Of a DNA stretch of 64,000 bases, positions 42,552 to 51,290 are shown one piece after another (the stretch's first letter is position 1; every line of letters begins with the position of its first letter). Under the pieces are notes generated by a model. The model was not told the DNA's origin. It worked only from the letters and a program-made list of their open reading frames with translations, and ran no database searches. The translations under genes and the position numbers were made by a program. This stretch comes from Brevibacillus sp. DP1.3A (GTDB taxonomy: Bacteria > Bacillota > Bacilli > Brevibacillales > Brevibacillaceae), in NCBI RefSeq assembly GCF_013284245.2, contig NZ_CP085876.1:6537296-6601295 (forward strand), written 5' to 3'.

Positions 42552-44462
42552 TTATTTCTCGTTTACCAGCTTTTCCAGCTCATTTAATGTCTCTTCAAAG
42601 ATTTCCATTGCTTGCTCGATTGGCTGGGACGTGGACATGTCCACACCTGCTGCTTTCAGCACCTCGATAGGCGGAGCAGAGTTACCCGCTTCGAGGAAGT
42701 TTTTGCGAACTCGATCCACTGCTGGCTGACCTTCATCCATGATTTGCTTCGCTAATGCTTGTGCAGCAGCAAAGCTCGTCGAGTATTGATAGACGTAGTA
42801 TTTATAGTTGTAGAAATGGCTCACACGTGCCCATTCCATACCGATTTCCTCATCGGAAACCATGTCTTTTCCGTAGTACTTTTTATTGATGTCGAGGTAG
42901 ATCTTCTTGATCGCTTCCGCATTCAGAGATTCCCCAGCTTGCTCTTTCTCGTGAATCGCTCTCTCAAACTCCGCAAACTGCGTCTGACGGAACAGCGTGG
43001 AACGGAAGTTTTCCAGATAGTGATTCAAAAGATACATCTTCTCTTCCTTCGTCTTCGCCTTCGCGTACATGCTCTTGAACAGCAGGGTTTCATTCATGGT
43101 CGAAGCCACTTCTGCCGTAAAGATTGGGTAGTTGGACGAAATGTACGGCTGGTTTTTGTTCGTGTAATACGACTGCATGGCATGTCCCATCTCATGGGCG
43201 ATGGTATACACATCATCGAGCGTACCTTGGTGATTCAACAGTACGTATGGATGTGTGTCATAGGCACCCCATTGGTAAGCACCCGTGCGCTTGTCATCAG
43301 TGGAATAGACATCTGCCCAGCCGCCATCTAGGCCGTCAGACATTGCCTTCACATAGTCATCACCCATTACCTGTAGCCCATCAACAACAATTTTCTTTCC
43401 TTCGTCGAAGGAAATATATTTGTCATCAGATGGAACGATTGGCACGTAAATGTCGTACATGTGTAATTCCTTCACGCCAAGCATTTTCTTTTTCAAAGAA
43501 ATGTAGCGATGCAGCAATGGCAGATTGTCATTCACCGTGTCAATCAGCTCATCATACACCTTCGTCGGTACGTTGTTCGGTGTCAGGCTTGCTTCCAACG
43601 CGGAATCGTAATTGCGTACAGCCGCGTAAAAATTATCGCCCTTTACTTTGGCAGCCAATGTCGATGCAAACGAGTCTTGGAAATCGATCAGAGCGCCATA
43701 GTATGCCTTGAACGCTTCTCTGCGCACATTTTGATCCTTGCTTTCCATATAGGAAATGAAATTCGCACGCGTCAACTGAACTTCCTTGCCTGTCTCATCT
43801 TTGATTTTAGGGAACCTCACGTCTTTGGACAGCATGCTGTAAATGTTAGTCGGTGCACCACCCAACGGAGACGATTTTGCCAAGAGCTGCTCCATATCCG
43901 CAGAGAGTGAGTACGGCTTCGTTCTCAGCATGTCTTCGATAAACAACTTGTAAGGCTCAAGCTCCTTTTCAGACAGCAAGCTCTTTATTTTGTCATCGGA
44001 AATCGCAACGATTTCAGGCTGTACCCACGAGGTTTTTTCTGTGACAAGCGTGTACATTTTCTCAGCGCGGTCTCCCAGCTTTTGCAGATCAGGATTCGCG
44101 GAGTTTACATCGAGAGACATGTTTGCGTACACGTATGCTTTGTCATTTAAGCGCATCAATTCAACATAGTCATCGAATGCCGCCTGCATCGCAGCAGAAG
44201 ATGTACCTAGCTTGCCTTGGTGCTTTGTGAAAGCGTTTGCCAAAGATTCAACCTTAGCAACATCCTTTTCCCATTCCTTAACAGTCGGATAAATATGATC
44301 CAGCTTCCACTTGTACGCATCTGGGATCTCAGCGCGAGTTTGATAAGAAGGTTTCTCAGCAGCAAGTGCTACCGCCTGCGTGCTGTAAGGAATGAATGGT
44401 ACGGATACTGTCGACAATGCAATGGCCAAAGCCGTAACTGATGCAAATACTTGCTTCTTCAA
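42552..44462 (-). CDS. Exported oligoendopeptidase F (M3B)
   Basis: The 636-residue zinc metallopeptidase cleaves short peptides. The active site IAHEMGHAMQSYY (His423, Glu424, His427) is intact, and the M3B pattern is complete to the C terminus. Unlike cytosolic PepF, this one begins with a basic stretch and a hydrophobic signal-like segment (about 5-35, ending QAVALAAEKP), so it is probably secreted. The start is TTG with AGGGG about 10 bases upstream. A cluster of DnaA boxes lies in the region upstream. Confidence 0.88.
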   Translation of the reverse strand: MKKQVFASVTALAIALSTVSVPFIPYSTQAVALAAEKPSYQTRAEIPDAYKWKLDHIYPTVKEWEKDVAKVESLANAFTKHQGKLGTSSAAMQAAFDDYVELMRLNDKAYVYANMSLDVNSANPDLQKLGDRAEKMYTLVTEKTSWVQPEIVAISDDKIKSLLSEKELEPYKLFIEDMLRTKPYSLSADMEQLLAKSSPLGGAPTNIYSMLSKDVRFPKIKDETGKEVQLTRANFISYMESKDQNVRREAFKAYYGALIDFQDSFASTLAAKVKGDNFYAAVRNYDSALEASLTPNNVPTKVYDELIDTVNDNLPLLHRYISLKKKMLGVKELHMYDIYVPIVPSDDKYISFDEGKKIVVDGLQVMGDDYVKAMSDGLDGGWADVYSTDDKRTGAYQWGAYDTHPYVLLNHQGTLDDVYTIAHEMGHAMQSYYTNKNQPYISSNYPIFTAEVASTMNETLLFKSMYAKAKTKEEKMYLLNHYLENFRSTLFRQTQFAEFERAIHEKEQAGESLNAEAIKKIYLDINKKYYGKDMVSDEEIGMEWARVSHFYNYKYYVYQYSTSFAAAQALAKQIMDEGQPAVDRVRKNFLEAGNSAPPIEVLKAAGVDMSTSQPIEQAMEIFEETLNELEKLVNEK

Positions 44463-44585
44463 ATCTCAATCGCCCCTTTTCTTCTATCTATTTTTGCCAA
44501 ATTATAAGTGTGTAATTATATTTTCACCTGCCAAATTCCTTCTTACTAATAAAAATTTTTCAAATATTCAATAACAACCGTCAAT

Positions 44586-44725
44586 TTATCCAGAGAAAAT
44601 CCCCTTTTGTGGATAAGTCTGTGGATAAGTATTAGCTAACAACTTTTTATTCCCCACAGCGTTTGCAGACACTCCTTTTTCCTGCAAAAAGTTGTCCACA
44701 TTTTCTGTGGATATGCTGTGAATAA
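44586..44725. promoter_or_regulatory. DnaA-box cluster outside oriC
   Basis: Perfect TGTGGATAA boxes occur at 44608-44616 and 44620-44628 (tandem). One-mismatch boxes are TTATCCAGA (44586), TTGTCCACA (44692), TGTGGATAT (44706) and TGTGAATAA (44717), plus a weaker TTCCCCACA (44650). Six or seven boxes within 140 bp is far above chance. The site lies about 19 kb from oriC in the gap between pepF and the YjcZ gene. Confidence 0.75.
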
Positions 44726-44818
44726 CTTATTTTCTTTGGAACTGGGGCATCCGCCTATACCTCGTAGTGGGTTCCTACATAGCATGAGTATTGAAACTAC
44801 GGTAGGAGGTGTTAGCAA

Positions 44819-44905
44819 GTGGGTATCTTTAACGGCTTCGACGATTTTGCGCTGATCTTGGTTCTGTTCATCCTTCTCGTTATCGTAGGTTGCGACTGCG
44901 ACTAA
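44819..44905 (+). CDS. YjcZ-family small membrane peptide
   Basis: The 28-residue peptide has a GTG start, AGGAGGT 8 bases upstream, the sequence MGIFNGFDDFALILVLFILL... and an end of VGCDCD. This matches the YjcZ (sporulation YjcZ) family of tiny single-span peptides: short polar head, phenylalanine-rich turn, one membrane helix. Members are found in spores or under sporulation control; the function is unknown. It is followed by a hairpin at 44933-44967. Confidence 0.85.
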   Translation: MGIFNGFDDFALILVLFILLVIVGCDCD

Positions 44906-44932
44906 CCTACTCCGCTGCCATCTAGCCTATCT

Positions 44933-44967
44933 GAAGGTAAGCTTGCATCCTCAGCAGCCTTACCTTC
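44933..44967 (+). terminator. Hairpin after the YjcZ gene
   Basis: A perfect 9-bp stem GAAGGTAAG/CTTACCTTC follows the stop codon. The T tract is weak. Confidence 0.55.
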
Positions 44968-45070
44968 TCCAATTCCACATAGATCATAGCCAAGGCAATG
45001 CAGCCTAGGGATAATGATCAGTCATAACCTAAGTACCATCACCGGGAGATACATTTGATCGTACAAAAGG

Positions 45071-45107
45071 AAAAAGGATGCGCCTCTAATGGCTGCATCC
45101 TTTTTTT
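45071..45107. terminator. Bidirectional terminator
   Basis: AAAAAGGATGC/GCATCCTTTTT with a long T run. It ends the Ig-domain gene on the minus strand and also blocks plus-strand transcription. Confidence 0.9.
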
Positions 45108-45123
45108 TACCCACATGCTTGGA

Positions 45124-45903
45124 CTATTTCGACCCGGTCTGAAAAGTTATCCACTGCACTTGATTTACATTACCTGCTGTGTCTTTTACCAAACCCGCAA
45201 TGAGACTTACCTGATATCTCGTATGTGGTTGCCATTTTCCTTTTGGCTTCACAGACAACATCCGCTTGCTTTTGTTCCACGTAATCGTATGCGGAACGAT
45301 AGCCCCTTTTTCATCTGTCACACGAACTAATGGCCCGGCGGTTTTGCTGGAGAGGACTCCACCACCAACCAAAGCAATCTCTTCTGCAAACTGGAGTGTC
45401 ACTTTATCCTGGAGCTTTACATTTTTAGCTCCGTGACCCGGCAATATGACTGCTTGTGGAGCGATATTATCCACAGGCTTTTTCGTTTGAAAGGTGCTGG
45501 TCAGCTCTGGATTTAAATTGCCTCGCTGATCCTTCACTTTTTTGGCCAGCAAGCTTACTCGATAGGACGCTCCTGCTTCCAGATTTCCTACCGGATCAAT
45601 CGTCATGCTTCGATCTGTTTTGTTCCATTTTGCCGTAAAACGAACCTTCTTTTTTTTCGCATCCGTGAGCGAAATGATCGAGAGACCAGACTTGTCAGAG
45701 AGCTCTTGCCCATTTTTTAACGAAACCGGCCCCGAAAACGTCAGTGTAATGATTTGATCCGGGTCTATTTCCGCCGATTTGTCAGCCGGGGATATTCTCA
45801 CTCCCCATTCGTTTGCCGACTTTGCCCACACTCCCTGTGATGGAAGTAGGAAAATCGCAAGCACTACTACCCATTGCAACCACCGAACACTCATCTTTTT
45901 CAT
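45124..45903 (-). CDS. Secreted protein with two Ig-like (SbsA/Big_5) domains
   Basis: The 259-residue protein has a signal peptide (basic MKKMSVRWLQ, hydrophobic core, WAKS-A cleavage). Two copies of a roughly 100-residue Ig-like domain follow, of the kind seen in S-layer proteins: the first ends ELTSTFQTKKP, the second VQWITFQTGSK, and each contains 'W-N-K-(T/S)-(D/K)-R-x-(M/L)'. The start is the ATG after GGGAGGGG. It is likely bound to the cell surface or wall. The role is structural or adhesive by inference. Confidence 0.8.
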   Translation of the reverse strand: MKKMSVRWLQWVVVLAIFLLPSQGVWAKSANEWGVRISPADKSAEIDPDQIITLTFSGPVSLKNGQELSDKSGLSIISLTDAKKKKVRFTAKWNKTDRSMTIDPVGNLEAGASYRVSLLAKKVKDQRGNLNPELTSTFQTKKPVDNIAPQAVILPGHGAKNVKLQDKVTLQFAEEIALVGGGVLSSKTAGPLVRVTDEKGAIVPHTITWNKSKRMLSVKPKGKWQPHTRYQVSLIAGLVKDTAGNVNQVQWITFQTGSK

Positions 45904-46021
45904 CGAACCCCTCCCGTCTAAAACGACAAAGCCGCTCCCTGAATGAAGCAGATAAGCGCGTCTCTTCATCGTTTACAGGCATTGTAGAAAAAGACAGATG
46001 GGTTGATCAAAGAAATATGGT

Positions 46022-46231
46022 CTATGCTTGCGGTTCTTCCTCCGCGCGAATCAGTATCTTTTTCAGCTTGCGTTCAAATTCTAGTCGTCCAATCATCACA
46101 CTATGATCGCAACCCGTACATTTGATTCGCACATCCATGCCCATGCGTATGACCTTCCACGCATTCGTGCCACATGGATGTGGCTTTTTCATCTGTACGA
46201 CATCCCCCAGCCCAAATTGCTTGCGTTCCAT
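46022..46231 (-). CDS. yyzM: DUF951 protein (YyzM)
   Basis: The 69-residue protein has the DUF951 signature: DVVQMKKPHPCG at the N terminus and the IKCTGCDHSVMIGR motif, giving a probable metal-binding Cys arrangement. In Bacilli it lies just upstream of rpsF/ychF-region genes. It is 15 bp downstream of mscS. The function is unknown. Confidence 0.88.
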   Translation of the reverse strand: MERKQFGLGDVVQMKKPHPCGTNAWKVIRMGMDVRIKCTGCDHSVMIGRLEFERKLKKILIRAEEEPQA

Positions 46232-46246
46232 TTCTCTTTCTCCTCT

Positions 46247-47122
46247 CTACACTGTTCCCTTTCCAGACACCGCGACGATTTTTGGATACGGAATTTGAAT
46301 GCCTCGGTTGGTTAATTCCGTTCTGATCTTCGCACGCAAATTTCGATTGACCCCGTGATGCGTGTTCGGCTTACACTCAGCCGTAACCCGGATGATGACT
46401 TCGGAAGGTCCCAGTGCATGCACTCCTAAAATCTGTGGCTCAGCTACGATATCCGTCAATTCCGTTTGAGCCGATGCCAACACTTCTTTGAGCACAGACT
46501 CAACTTGGTTCAGATCTTCTTCATACGCTACAGATACGTCGACAACAGCTAACGTATTTTGCAAAGAAAAGTTCGTTACTTGATTAATCGTGCCGTTTGG
46601 AAAGATGTGTACCTCACCCGTCCAGCTTCGCACCTTTGTAATACGCAGACCTATCTCCTGCACCGTGCCCGTCAAATTGTTGATCGTTACTACGTCCCCG
46701 ACAGCAAATTGGTCCTCAAAAATAATGAAGAATCCCGTAATGATATCACGAACGAGACTCTGCGCCCCAAAACCAACTGCCAGCCCCAGTACCCCTGCGC
46801 TTACCAAAACAGGGCGCAAATCAATACCCAACAGCTGCAAAATCATGAGAATCGCCAAAAAGTAAATGCCGTACTGCACGACATTGTTGACAAGAACCCG
46901 CATCGTGTCTACTCGACGTTGATCCATTTGAATCTTGCTTCCATGACGGTGCTGGAACACTTTATTTACGCCTGATTGCACAACCGACACGACGATTCGC
47001 GATAACAGGATAATCGCTGCGATTTTCAGTACAGCCATCCCTATATTTACCCACATATCGGCATCTGTCACATACGCATATACTTGGGCATAAATTCTCT
47101 CAAAAAAACCAGCTTGATTCAT
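46247..47122 (-). CDS. MscS-family mechanosensitive channel
   Basis: The 291-residue small-conductance channel releases solutes on hypo-osmotic shock. Three membrane segments (about 18-45, 65-85, 92-120) precede the pore/beta domain. The pore region contains GVLGLAVGFGAQSLVRDIITGFFIIFEDQF, matching the conserved MscS signature. Its ATG overlaps the upstream DUF3343 stop (ATGA), so they are translationally coupled. Confidence 0.93.
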   Translation of the reverse strand: MNQAGFFERIYAQVYAYVTDADMWVNIGMAVLKIAAIILLSRIVVSVVQSGVNKVFQHRHGSKIQMDQRRVDTMRVLVNNVVQYGIYFLAILMILQLLGIDLRPVLVSAGVLGLAVGFGAQSLVRDIITGFFIIFEDQFAVGDVVTINNLTGTVQEIGLRITKVRSWTGEVHIFPNGTINQVTNFSLQNTLAVVDVSVAYEEDLNQVESVLKEVLASAQTELTDIVAEPQILGVHALGPSEVIIRVTAECKPNTHHGVNRNLRAKIRTELTNRGIQIPYPKIVAVSGKGTV

Positions 47123-47400
47123 TCCTCCCGCTCCTTCTGCTCCCCGTTTTCGTCGACCTCGCTATACTGGCCAAAAAACTGACGGAAGTATCCTCGTATT
47201 ACCACTTGTTGTTCCATCATGATTGTTTTTGCTCGTGAGTAATCCGACAGTGGGAACTCAATGGAAAGGGCACAGCCTGCCGTTATTTCCTTCGGCGTTG
47301 GTCTTGTATCGATCTCAATATCTTCGTACTCCAGCAGCATTTCTGCCCGCAAGGCTTGCTGCGTGGAATCAAACGCGATCAGCACCGTCTCTCCTCCCAT
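47119..47400 (-). CDS. DUF3343 protein
   Basis: The 93-residue protein (MGGETVLIAFDSTQQALRAE..., RPTPKEITAGCALSIEF) matches DUF3343, which is often described as a putative Se/S carrier-like protein; the conserved cysteine is in TAGCALSI. GAGGGGG is 6 bases before the chosen ATG. It is co-transcribed with mscS. A cysteine-desulfurase-like gene is encoded 3 kb away, so a link to sulfur handling is possible but unproven. Confidence 0.8.
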   Translation of the reverse strand: MGGETVLIAFDSTQQALRAEMLLEYEDIEIDTRPTPKEITAGCALSIEFPLSDYSRAKTIMMEQQVVIRGYFRQFFGQYSEVDENGEQKEREE

Positions 47401-47614
47401 TTCACTCCCCCTCATCTTTTTCACACAAACTACCATAGGCTCCTCTTATTTTACCTGTTCGTTTTCATGCATGCCAGCCTTGCTGAGTTTTCAAAACCTA
47501 CGTAACTTTCCCATTAGCAGGTATAAAAATGTCATATCGGTACGATACTGTGAATACTTTTATATAACCTTTTACAGGTTGGTTTAAGCCAAGTCGGCAA
47601 GAGTGGGGGTTTCC

Positions 47615-48220
47615 ATGAGTACATCCGATAATCGCAAGGATTATTCTTTGCCACCTTTTAAAGTGGAATACCGCAGTGAAAACGCAGACGAGCATCTCGC
47701 TGGTCACCTTGCACAGCGCTTTCGCTTAAATCGGTTCGATGACGACCTTGTCATTGTATGTATTGGGACAGACCGTTCTACTGGTGATGCTCTAGGCCCA
47801 TTAGTAGGAACCAAGCTCATCGCACAGTCACCTCGTTTTTTGCAAGTGTACGGAACGCTTGAGGACCCTGTACACGCCATGAATCTTAAGGAAAAATTAG
47901 AGCTCATCCACGCGAATCATCCGACAGCTACACTCATTGCAGTCGATGCCTGTTTAGGTCAATTTAGTCACGTCGGAAACATCAATGTGATTAATGGTCC
48001 ACTAAAACCAGGGGCTGGTGTAAAAAAAGAGCTGCCTCCTGTTGGTTCCTTCCACATTACCGGGATTGTCAACGTAGGAGGATTCATGGAGTATTTTGTC
48101 CTTCAAAATACCCGCCTCTCCATCGTCATGAACATGGCAGATATCATAGCTTCCGGACTGGCAAAAGCCGTAACACTGGCTTCTACGCCTAGTCGATTCG
48201 ATAGTGTCCTATATGATTGA
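47615..48220 (+). CDS. yyaC: Spore protease YyaC
   Basis: The 201-residue protein has a peptidase-like fold related to the GPR spore protease. It carries VIVCIGTDRSTGDALGPLVG, IAVDACLG and KPGAGVKKELPPVG, the motifs of YyaC. It is normally made under sporulation control. GGGGG lies just upstream of the ATG; a GTG four codons earlier is part of that region. Confidence 0.9.
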   Translation: MSTSDNRKDYSLPPFKVEYRSENADEHLAGHLAQRFRLNRFDDDLVIVCIGTDRSTGDALGPLVGTKLIAQSPRFLQVYGTLEDPVHAMNLKEKLELIHANHPTATLIAVDACLGQFSHVGNINVINGPLKPGAGVKKELPPVGSFHITGIVNVGGFMEYFVLQNTRLSIVMNMADIIASGLAKAVTLASTPSRFDSVLYD

Positions 48221-48310
48221 CCGTTTTTCCCTGCAAAAGGTTCCATCCCTCTTTGGAAAACTTGCTTTTCGATCTGTTCTCTCCCTCAACGGATGACAGG
48301 TCTATTTTTT

Positions 48311-49210
48311 TTACACAAAAATCGTCAGGCGCTTTTCGATCACTTGAGCACTGATCGGCGTTGGCTCTACGCTTTCTCCATCTGCATGGACAGGCAGCTG
48401 TCCTGCAGCTTGTATCGTTACCTGCTTGCCCCTATAAAAACGGACACCCGGATGATGACGATGAGCTCCTGTGAATATTTTCGGAAAAGCAGCTAACAAG
48501 CCGAGTCGACTCATACCACTTACTACGCAAATGTCCGCAATGCCATCGTCCGGTATAGCATCGGGACAGATTAGCATTCCGCCTCCGTAATTCGGAATAT
48601 TGGCAGCGACAACTAGCCAGACAGCCTCTAAACGAACCTCATGACCATCAACATTCAGTACGATGTCACGTGGCTGATACGTACATACGACGCGAATCAC
48701 CGATATAATGTAGGCGAGTGCTCCTAGCTTGTACCGATTCAGCCAAGCTTTGTACACAGCTTGATCCGTTATCTTTGCTACCTGTGCATCGAATCCGGCC
48801 CCGATTGAATTCACAGCTACCTTTCCATTCAATAAAATCAGATCGATTCGCTTTTCCCCTTTTTCCGACAGAATTCTCTCTAATGCCTGTAACGGTTTCA
48901 TCGGAATTCCATGTCCGCGAGCGAAATCATTCCCGGAACCAGCCGGTACCATTCCAAATCGACATTCTTCATTCGATTCGTATATCCCGTTTATCACGCC
49001 TCGGACCGTTCCATCCCCTCCGACAGCAATGATTTTATTTACTCCCTCTTTTTGGATCAGCTCTTTTGATAATTTTTCGGCGTCCCCCTCTCCTGATGTC
49101 AACCTGACATAAAAAGGCTCTCCTAGACGTCGTAGCGTCGGCTCAATTTGCCTCCATACTTTCAACCCTGTGCCATTGCCCGATACAGGATTGACGATTA
49201 CACCCAACAT
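48311..49210 (-). CDS. Diacylglycerol/lipid kinase family protein
   Basis: The 299-residue protein has the DagK catalytic domain: VNPVSGNGTG near the N terminus, GGDGTVRGVINGI (about 64-76), and GSGNDFARGHGIP. It has the YegS/DgkB-type length. It may phosphorylate diacylglycerol or a sphingosine-like lipid. GGAGAG lies 7 bases upstream of the chosen ATG. It converges with yyaC. Confidence 0.9.
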   Translation of the reverse strand: MLGVIVNPVSGNGTGLKVWRQIEPTLRRLGEPFYVRLTSGEGDAEKLSKELIQKEGVNKIIAVGGDGTVRGVINGIYESNEECRFGMVPAGSGNDFARGHGIPMKPLQALERILSEKGEKRIDLILLNGKVAVNSIGAGFDAQVAKITDQAVYKAWLNRYKLGALAYIISVIRVVCTYQPRDIVLNVDGHEVRLEAVWLVVAANIPNYGGGMLICPDAIPDDGIADICVVSGMSRLGLLAAFPKIFTGAHRHHPGVRFYRGKQVTIQAAGQLPVHADGESVEPTPISAQVIEKRLTIFV

Positions 49211-49344
49211 AATCATTCTCTCCCCAACATGCTGTCGTACTGTACTGTCCCGTCCCACTTATCCATACTTGCTCACAAATCAAGTTTTTGTATCATATTA
49301 TCGCATGCTATTTTTATCGATGATAGTTGATTTTTCATAAAAAA

Positions 49345-49369
49345 GACTCCTCCCGAAGGAAGAGCCTCT
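49345..49369 (-). terminator. Terminator of the DUF554 gene
   Basis: GACTC(C)TCC/GGA(A)GAGCC is followed on the minus strand by TTTTTTATG. Confidence 0.6.
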
Positions 49370-49376
49370 GTGTCAA

Positions 49377-50090
49377 CTATGAAAACAGCTTTGAAATCCA
49401 ATCTATAAAGGGAACTCCGACTGCTGCGATCACTAATGCTGGCATCATGTTGGCTACCCTTATCTGTTTGATTTCCAAAATGTTTAACCCAATAGCAATA
49501 ATCATCAAGCCACCTACCGCCGTTACTTCTACTAGGATCGCATCCAGCATCGTTTCGCTCACCACACTGTAAATGCTCGTAGATAATAACGCAATCATGC
49601 CTTGATATAATAACACAGGCACTGCCGAAAAGATGACACCGATTCCTAGCGTCGATGTGAAAATGATCGCAGAGAATCCGTCTAGCAATGCTTTCATAAA
49701 CAGTACTTCATGGTTGTTACGCAAACCACTGTCCAACGCACCCAGTACAGCCATAGCTCCAATACAGTACACCAGCGTCGTCGTGATAAAACCAGTGGCG
49801 ATACTGCCTTGGCTACCCCCAACTTTTCTCTCCAGCCAGTGTCCCAGATTGTTTAAGCCTTTTTCAATCCCAATCCATTCACCTAGTACTGTTCCTAGCA
49901 CAATACTGATAATCACAAGTAAAAAATTATCCGAACCCAGGCACATTTTAATGCCCAATACGAATACGGCCAGAGCAATTCCTTGCATGACGGTTTGTCG
50001 CATCGACTCCGGAATTCGCTTCAACATTCTGCCTAACAATGCCCCTAAGATGATTGCTCCGGCGTTGACCAATGTTCCCAGCAAGATCAC
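49377..50090 (-). CDS. DUF554 membrane protein
   Basis: The 237-residue protein has seven or so membrane segments and the pattern GTLVNAGAIILGALLG, AIGLNILEIKQIRVANMMPAL, typical of DUF554 (YqgA-like). It may be a transporter or channel. The start is GTG after AGGGGGA. It lies 30 bp downstream of the cysteine-desulfurase-like gene. Confidence 0.85.
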   Translation of the reverse strand: MILLGTLVNAGAIILGALLGRMLKRIPESMRQTVMQGIALAVFVLGIKMCLGSDNFLLVIISIVLGTVLGEWIGIEKGLNNLGHWLERKVGGSQGSIATGFITTTLVYCIGAMAVLGALDSGLRNNHEVLFMKALLDGFSAIIFTSTLGIGVIFSAVPVLLYQGMIALLSTSIYSVVSETMLDAILVEVTAVGGLMIIAIGLNILEIKQIRVANMMPALVIAAVGVPFIDWISKLFS

Positions 50091-50120
50091 TTGCGCTGTC
50101 CCCCTACAGATGCCTTACCC

Positions 50121-51275
50121 TTACACAAACGCTGCTGCTATTTCCCTAACAGCGTTATGAAGCGCTTCTACATCTTTCTCTGAGTTGAAAATTCCAAAGC
50201 TGGCTCGAACCGCTCCACGTTGTTCGGTACCGGCAGTCTGGTGACCCAGTGGCGTGCAATGAAAACCCGATCTGGTCGCAATCCCGTATTGTTGATCCAG
50301 GATAAACGATACCTCTGCTGCATCCACCTCTCCGATATTAAAAGCAACCACGCCTACACGTTCGGTCTCAATCCCTGGTCCGTAGACATGTACACCCTCG
50401 ATCTGCTGCAATCCAAGGATCGTTTGCTTCACCAATTCCCATTCGTGATGACGAATGTTATCCACACCTTTTTCCATGACAAAATCAACGCCTGCTTGCA
50501 GCCCTGCCAAACCAACCGTATTGAGTGTCCCGCTTTCGTATCGGTCTGGACGAGTTGTCGGTTGATCGATCGCTTCAGACTGACTGCCTGTCCCCCCATG
50601 AATCAAGGGCTCGAGGTCAATATCACTACTCACGTACAAACCACCTGTACCTTGTGGACCATACAGCCCTTTGTGCCCAGGAAAAGCAAGCATATCAATA
50701 TTCATTGCCTCTACATCGATAGGCAAAACACCAGCAGACTGAGAAGCATCCACCAAAAACGTAATTCCGTGCTCTTTTGCCAGTTTCCCCAGTTCGGCTA
50801 CAGGCAGGATGACACCTGTCAGATTGGAGGCATGACTCACAACGATTAACCGCGTCGCGGGCGTAATTGCCTTGGCAAAATCCTCTACATAGAATTGATG
50901 GTCTTCTCTCGGCTCGACAAAAGTAGCTTTTACTTGATTGTTTTTGCGCATGTACTCGATGGGACGTCTTACCGAATTATGCTCAACAGTCGAAGAAATA
51001 ACATGCTCGCCTGCTTGTAAGAATCCTTTTATGGCCTGATTAAGCGCTTGAGTAGCATTGAGATAAAAAAAGAGGTTATTCGGGTTTTGAATCCCAAACA
51101 ACCGTGACACTTGCACCCGTGTCCGAAACACAGCTTTACTCGCTTTCATCGCCAGTGCATGTCCACCTCGGCCAGGATTTGCAGCAAAATCCTCGATGAC
51201 CTCTGCCATCATTTCTTTGACTGCTGGTGGCTTCGGCCATGTAGAAGCTGCGTTATCCAAATAGATGATCGCCAT
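50121..51275 (-). CDS. Cysteine-desulfurase-family aminotransferase (class V)
   Basis: The 384-residue PLP enzyme has the substrate/PLP His in VEHN (about 98), VDASQSAG, and the PLP lysine in FPGHKGLYGPQGTGG (Lys202). A catalytic-type cysteine lies at 340 (TRSGFHCTPLGHQ). It is most like the 'cysteine desulfurase family' (TIGR01977-type) rather than IscS or SufS. It could supply sulfur to the DUF3343 protein or for tRNA modification; this is inference. It lies just downstream of parB on the same strand, 15 bp away. Confidence 0.85.
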   Translation of the reverse strand: MAIIYLDNAASTWPKPPAVKEMMAEVIEDFAANPGRGGHALAMKASKAVFRTRVQVSRLFGIQNPNNLFFYLNATQALNQAIKGFLQAGEHVISSTVEHNSVRRPIEYMRKNNQVKATFVEPREDHQFYVEDFAKAITPATRLIVVSHASNLTGVILPVAELGKLAKEHGITFLVDASQSAGVLPIDVEAMNIDMLAFPGHKGLYGPQGTGGLYVSSDIDLEPLIHGGTGSQSEAIDQPTTRPDRYESGTLNTVGLAGLQAGVDFVMEKGVDNIRHHEWELVKQTILGLQQIEGVHVYGPGIETERVGVVAFNIGEVDAAEVSFILDQQYGIATRSGFHCTPLGHQTAGTEQRGAVRASFGIFNSEKDVEALHNAVREIAAAFV

Positions 51276-51290
51276 GACTACCTCCTGGAC

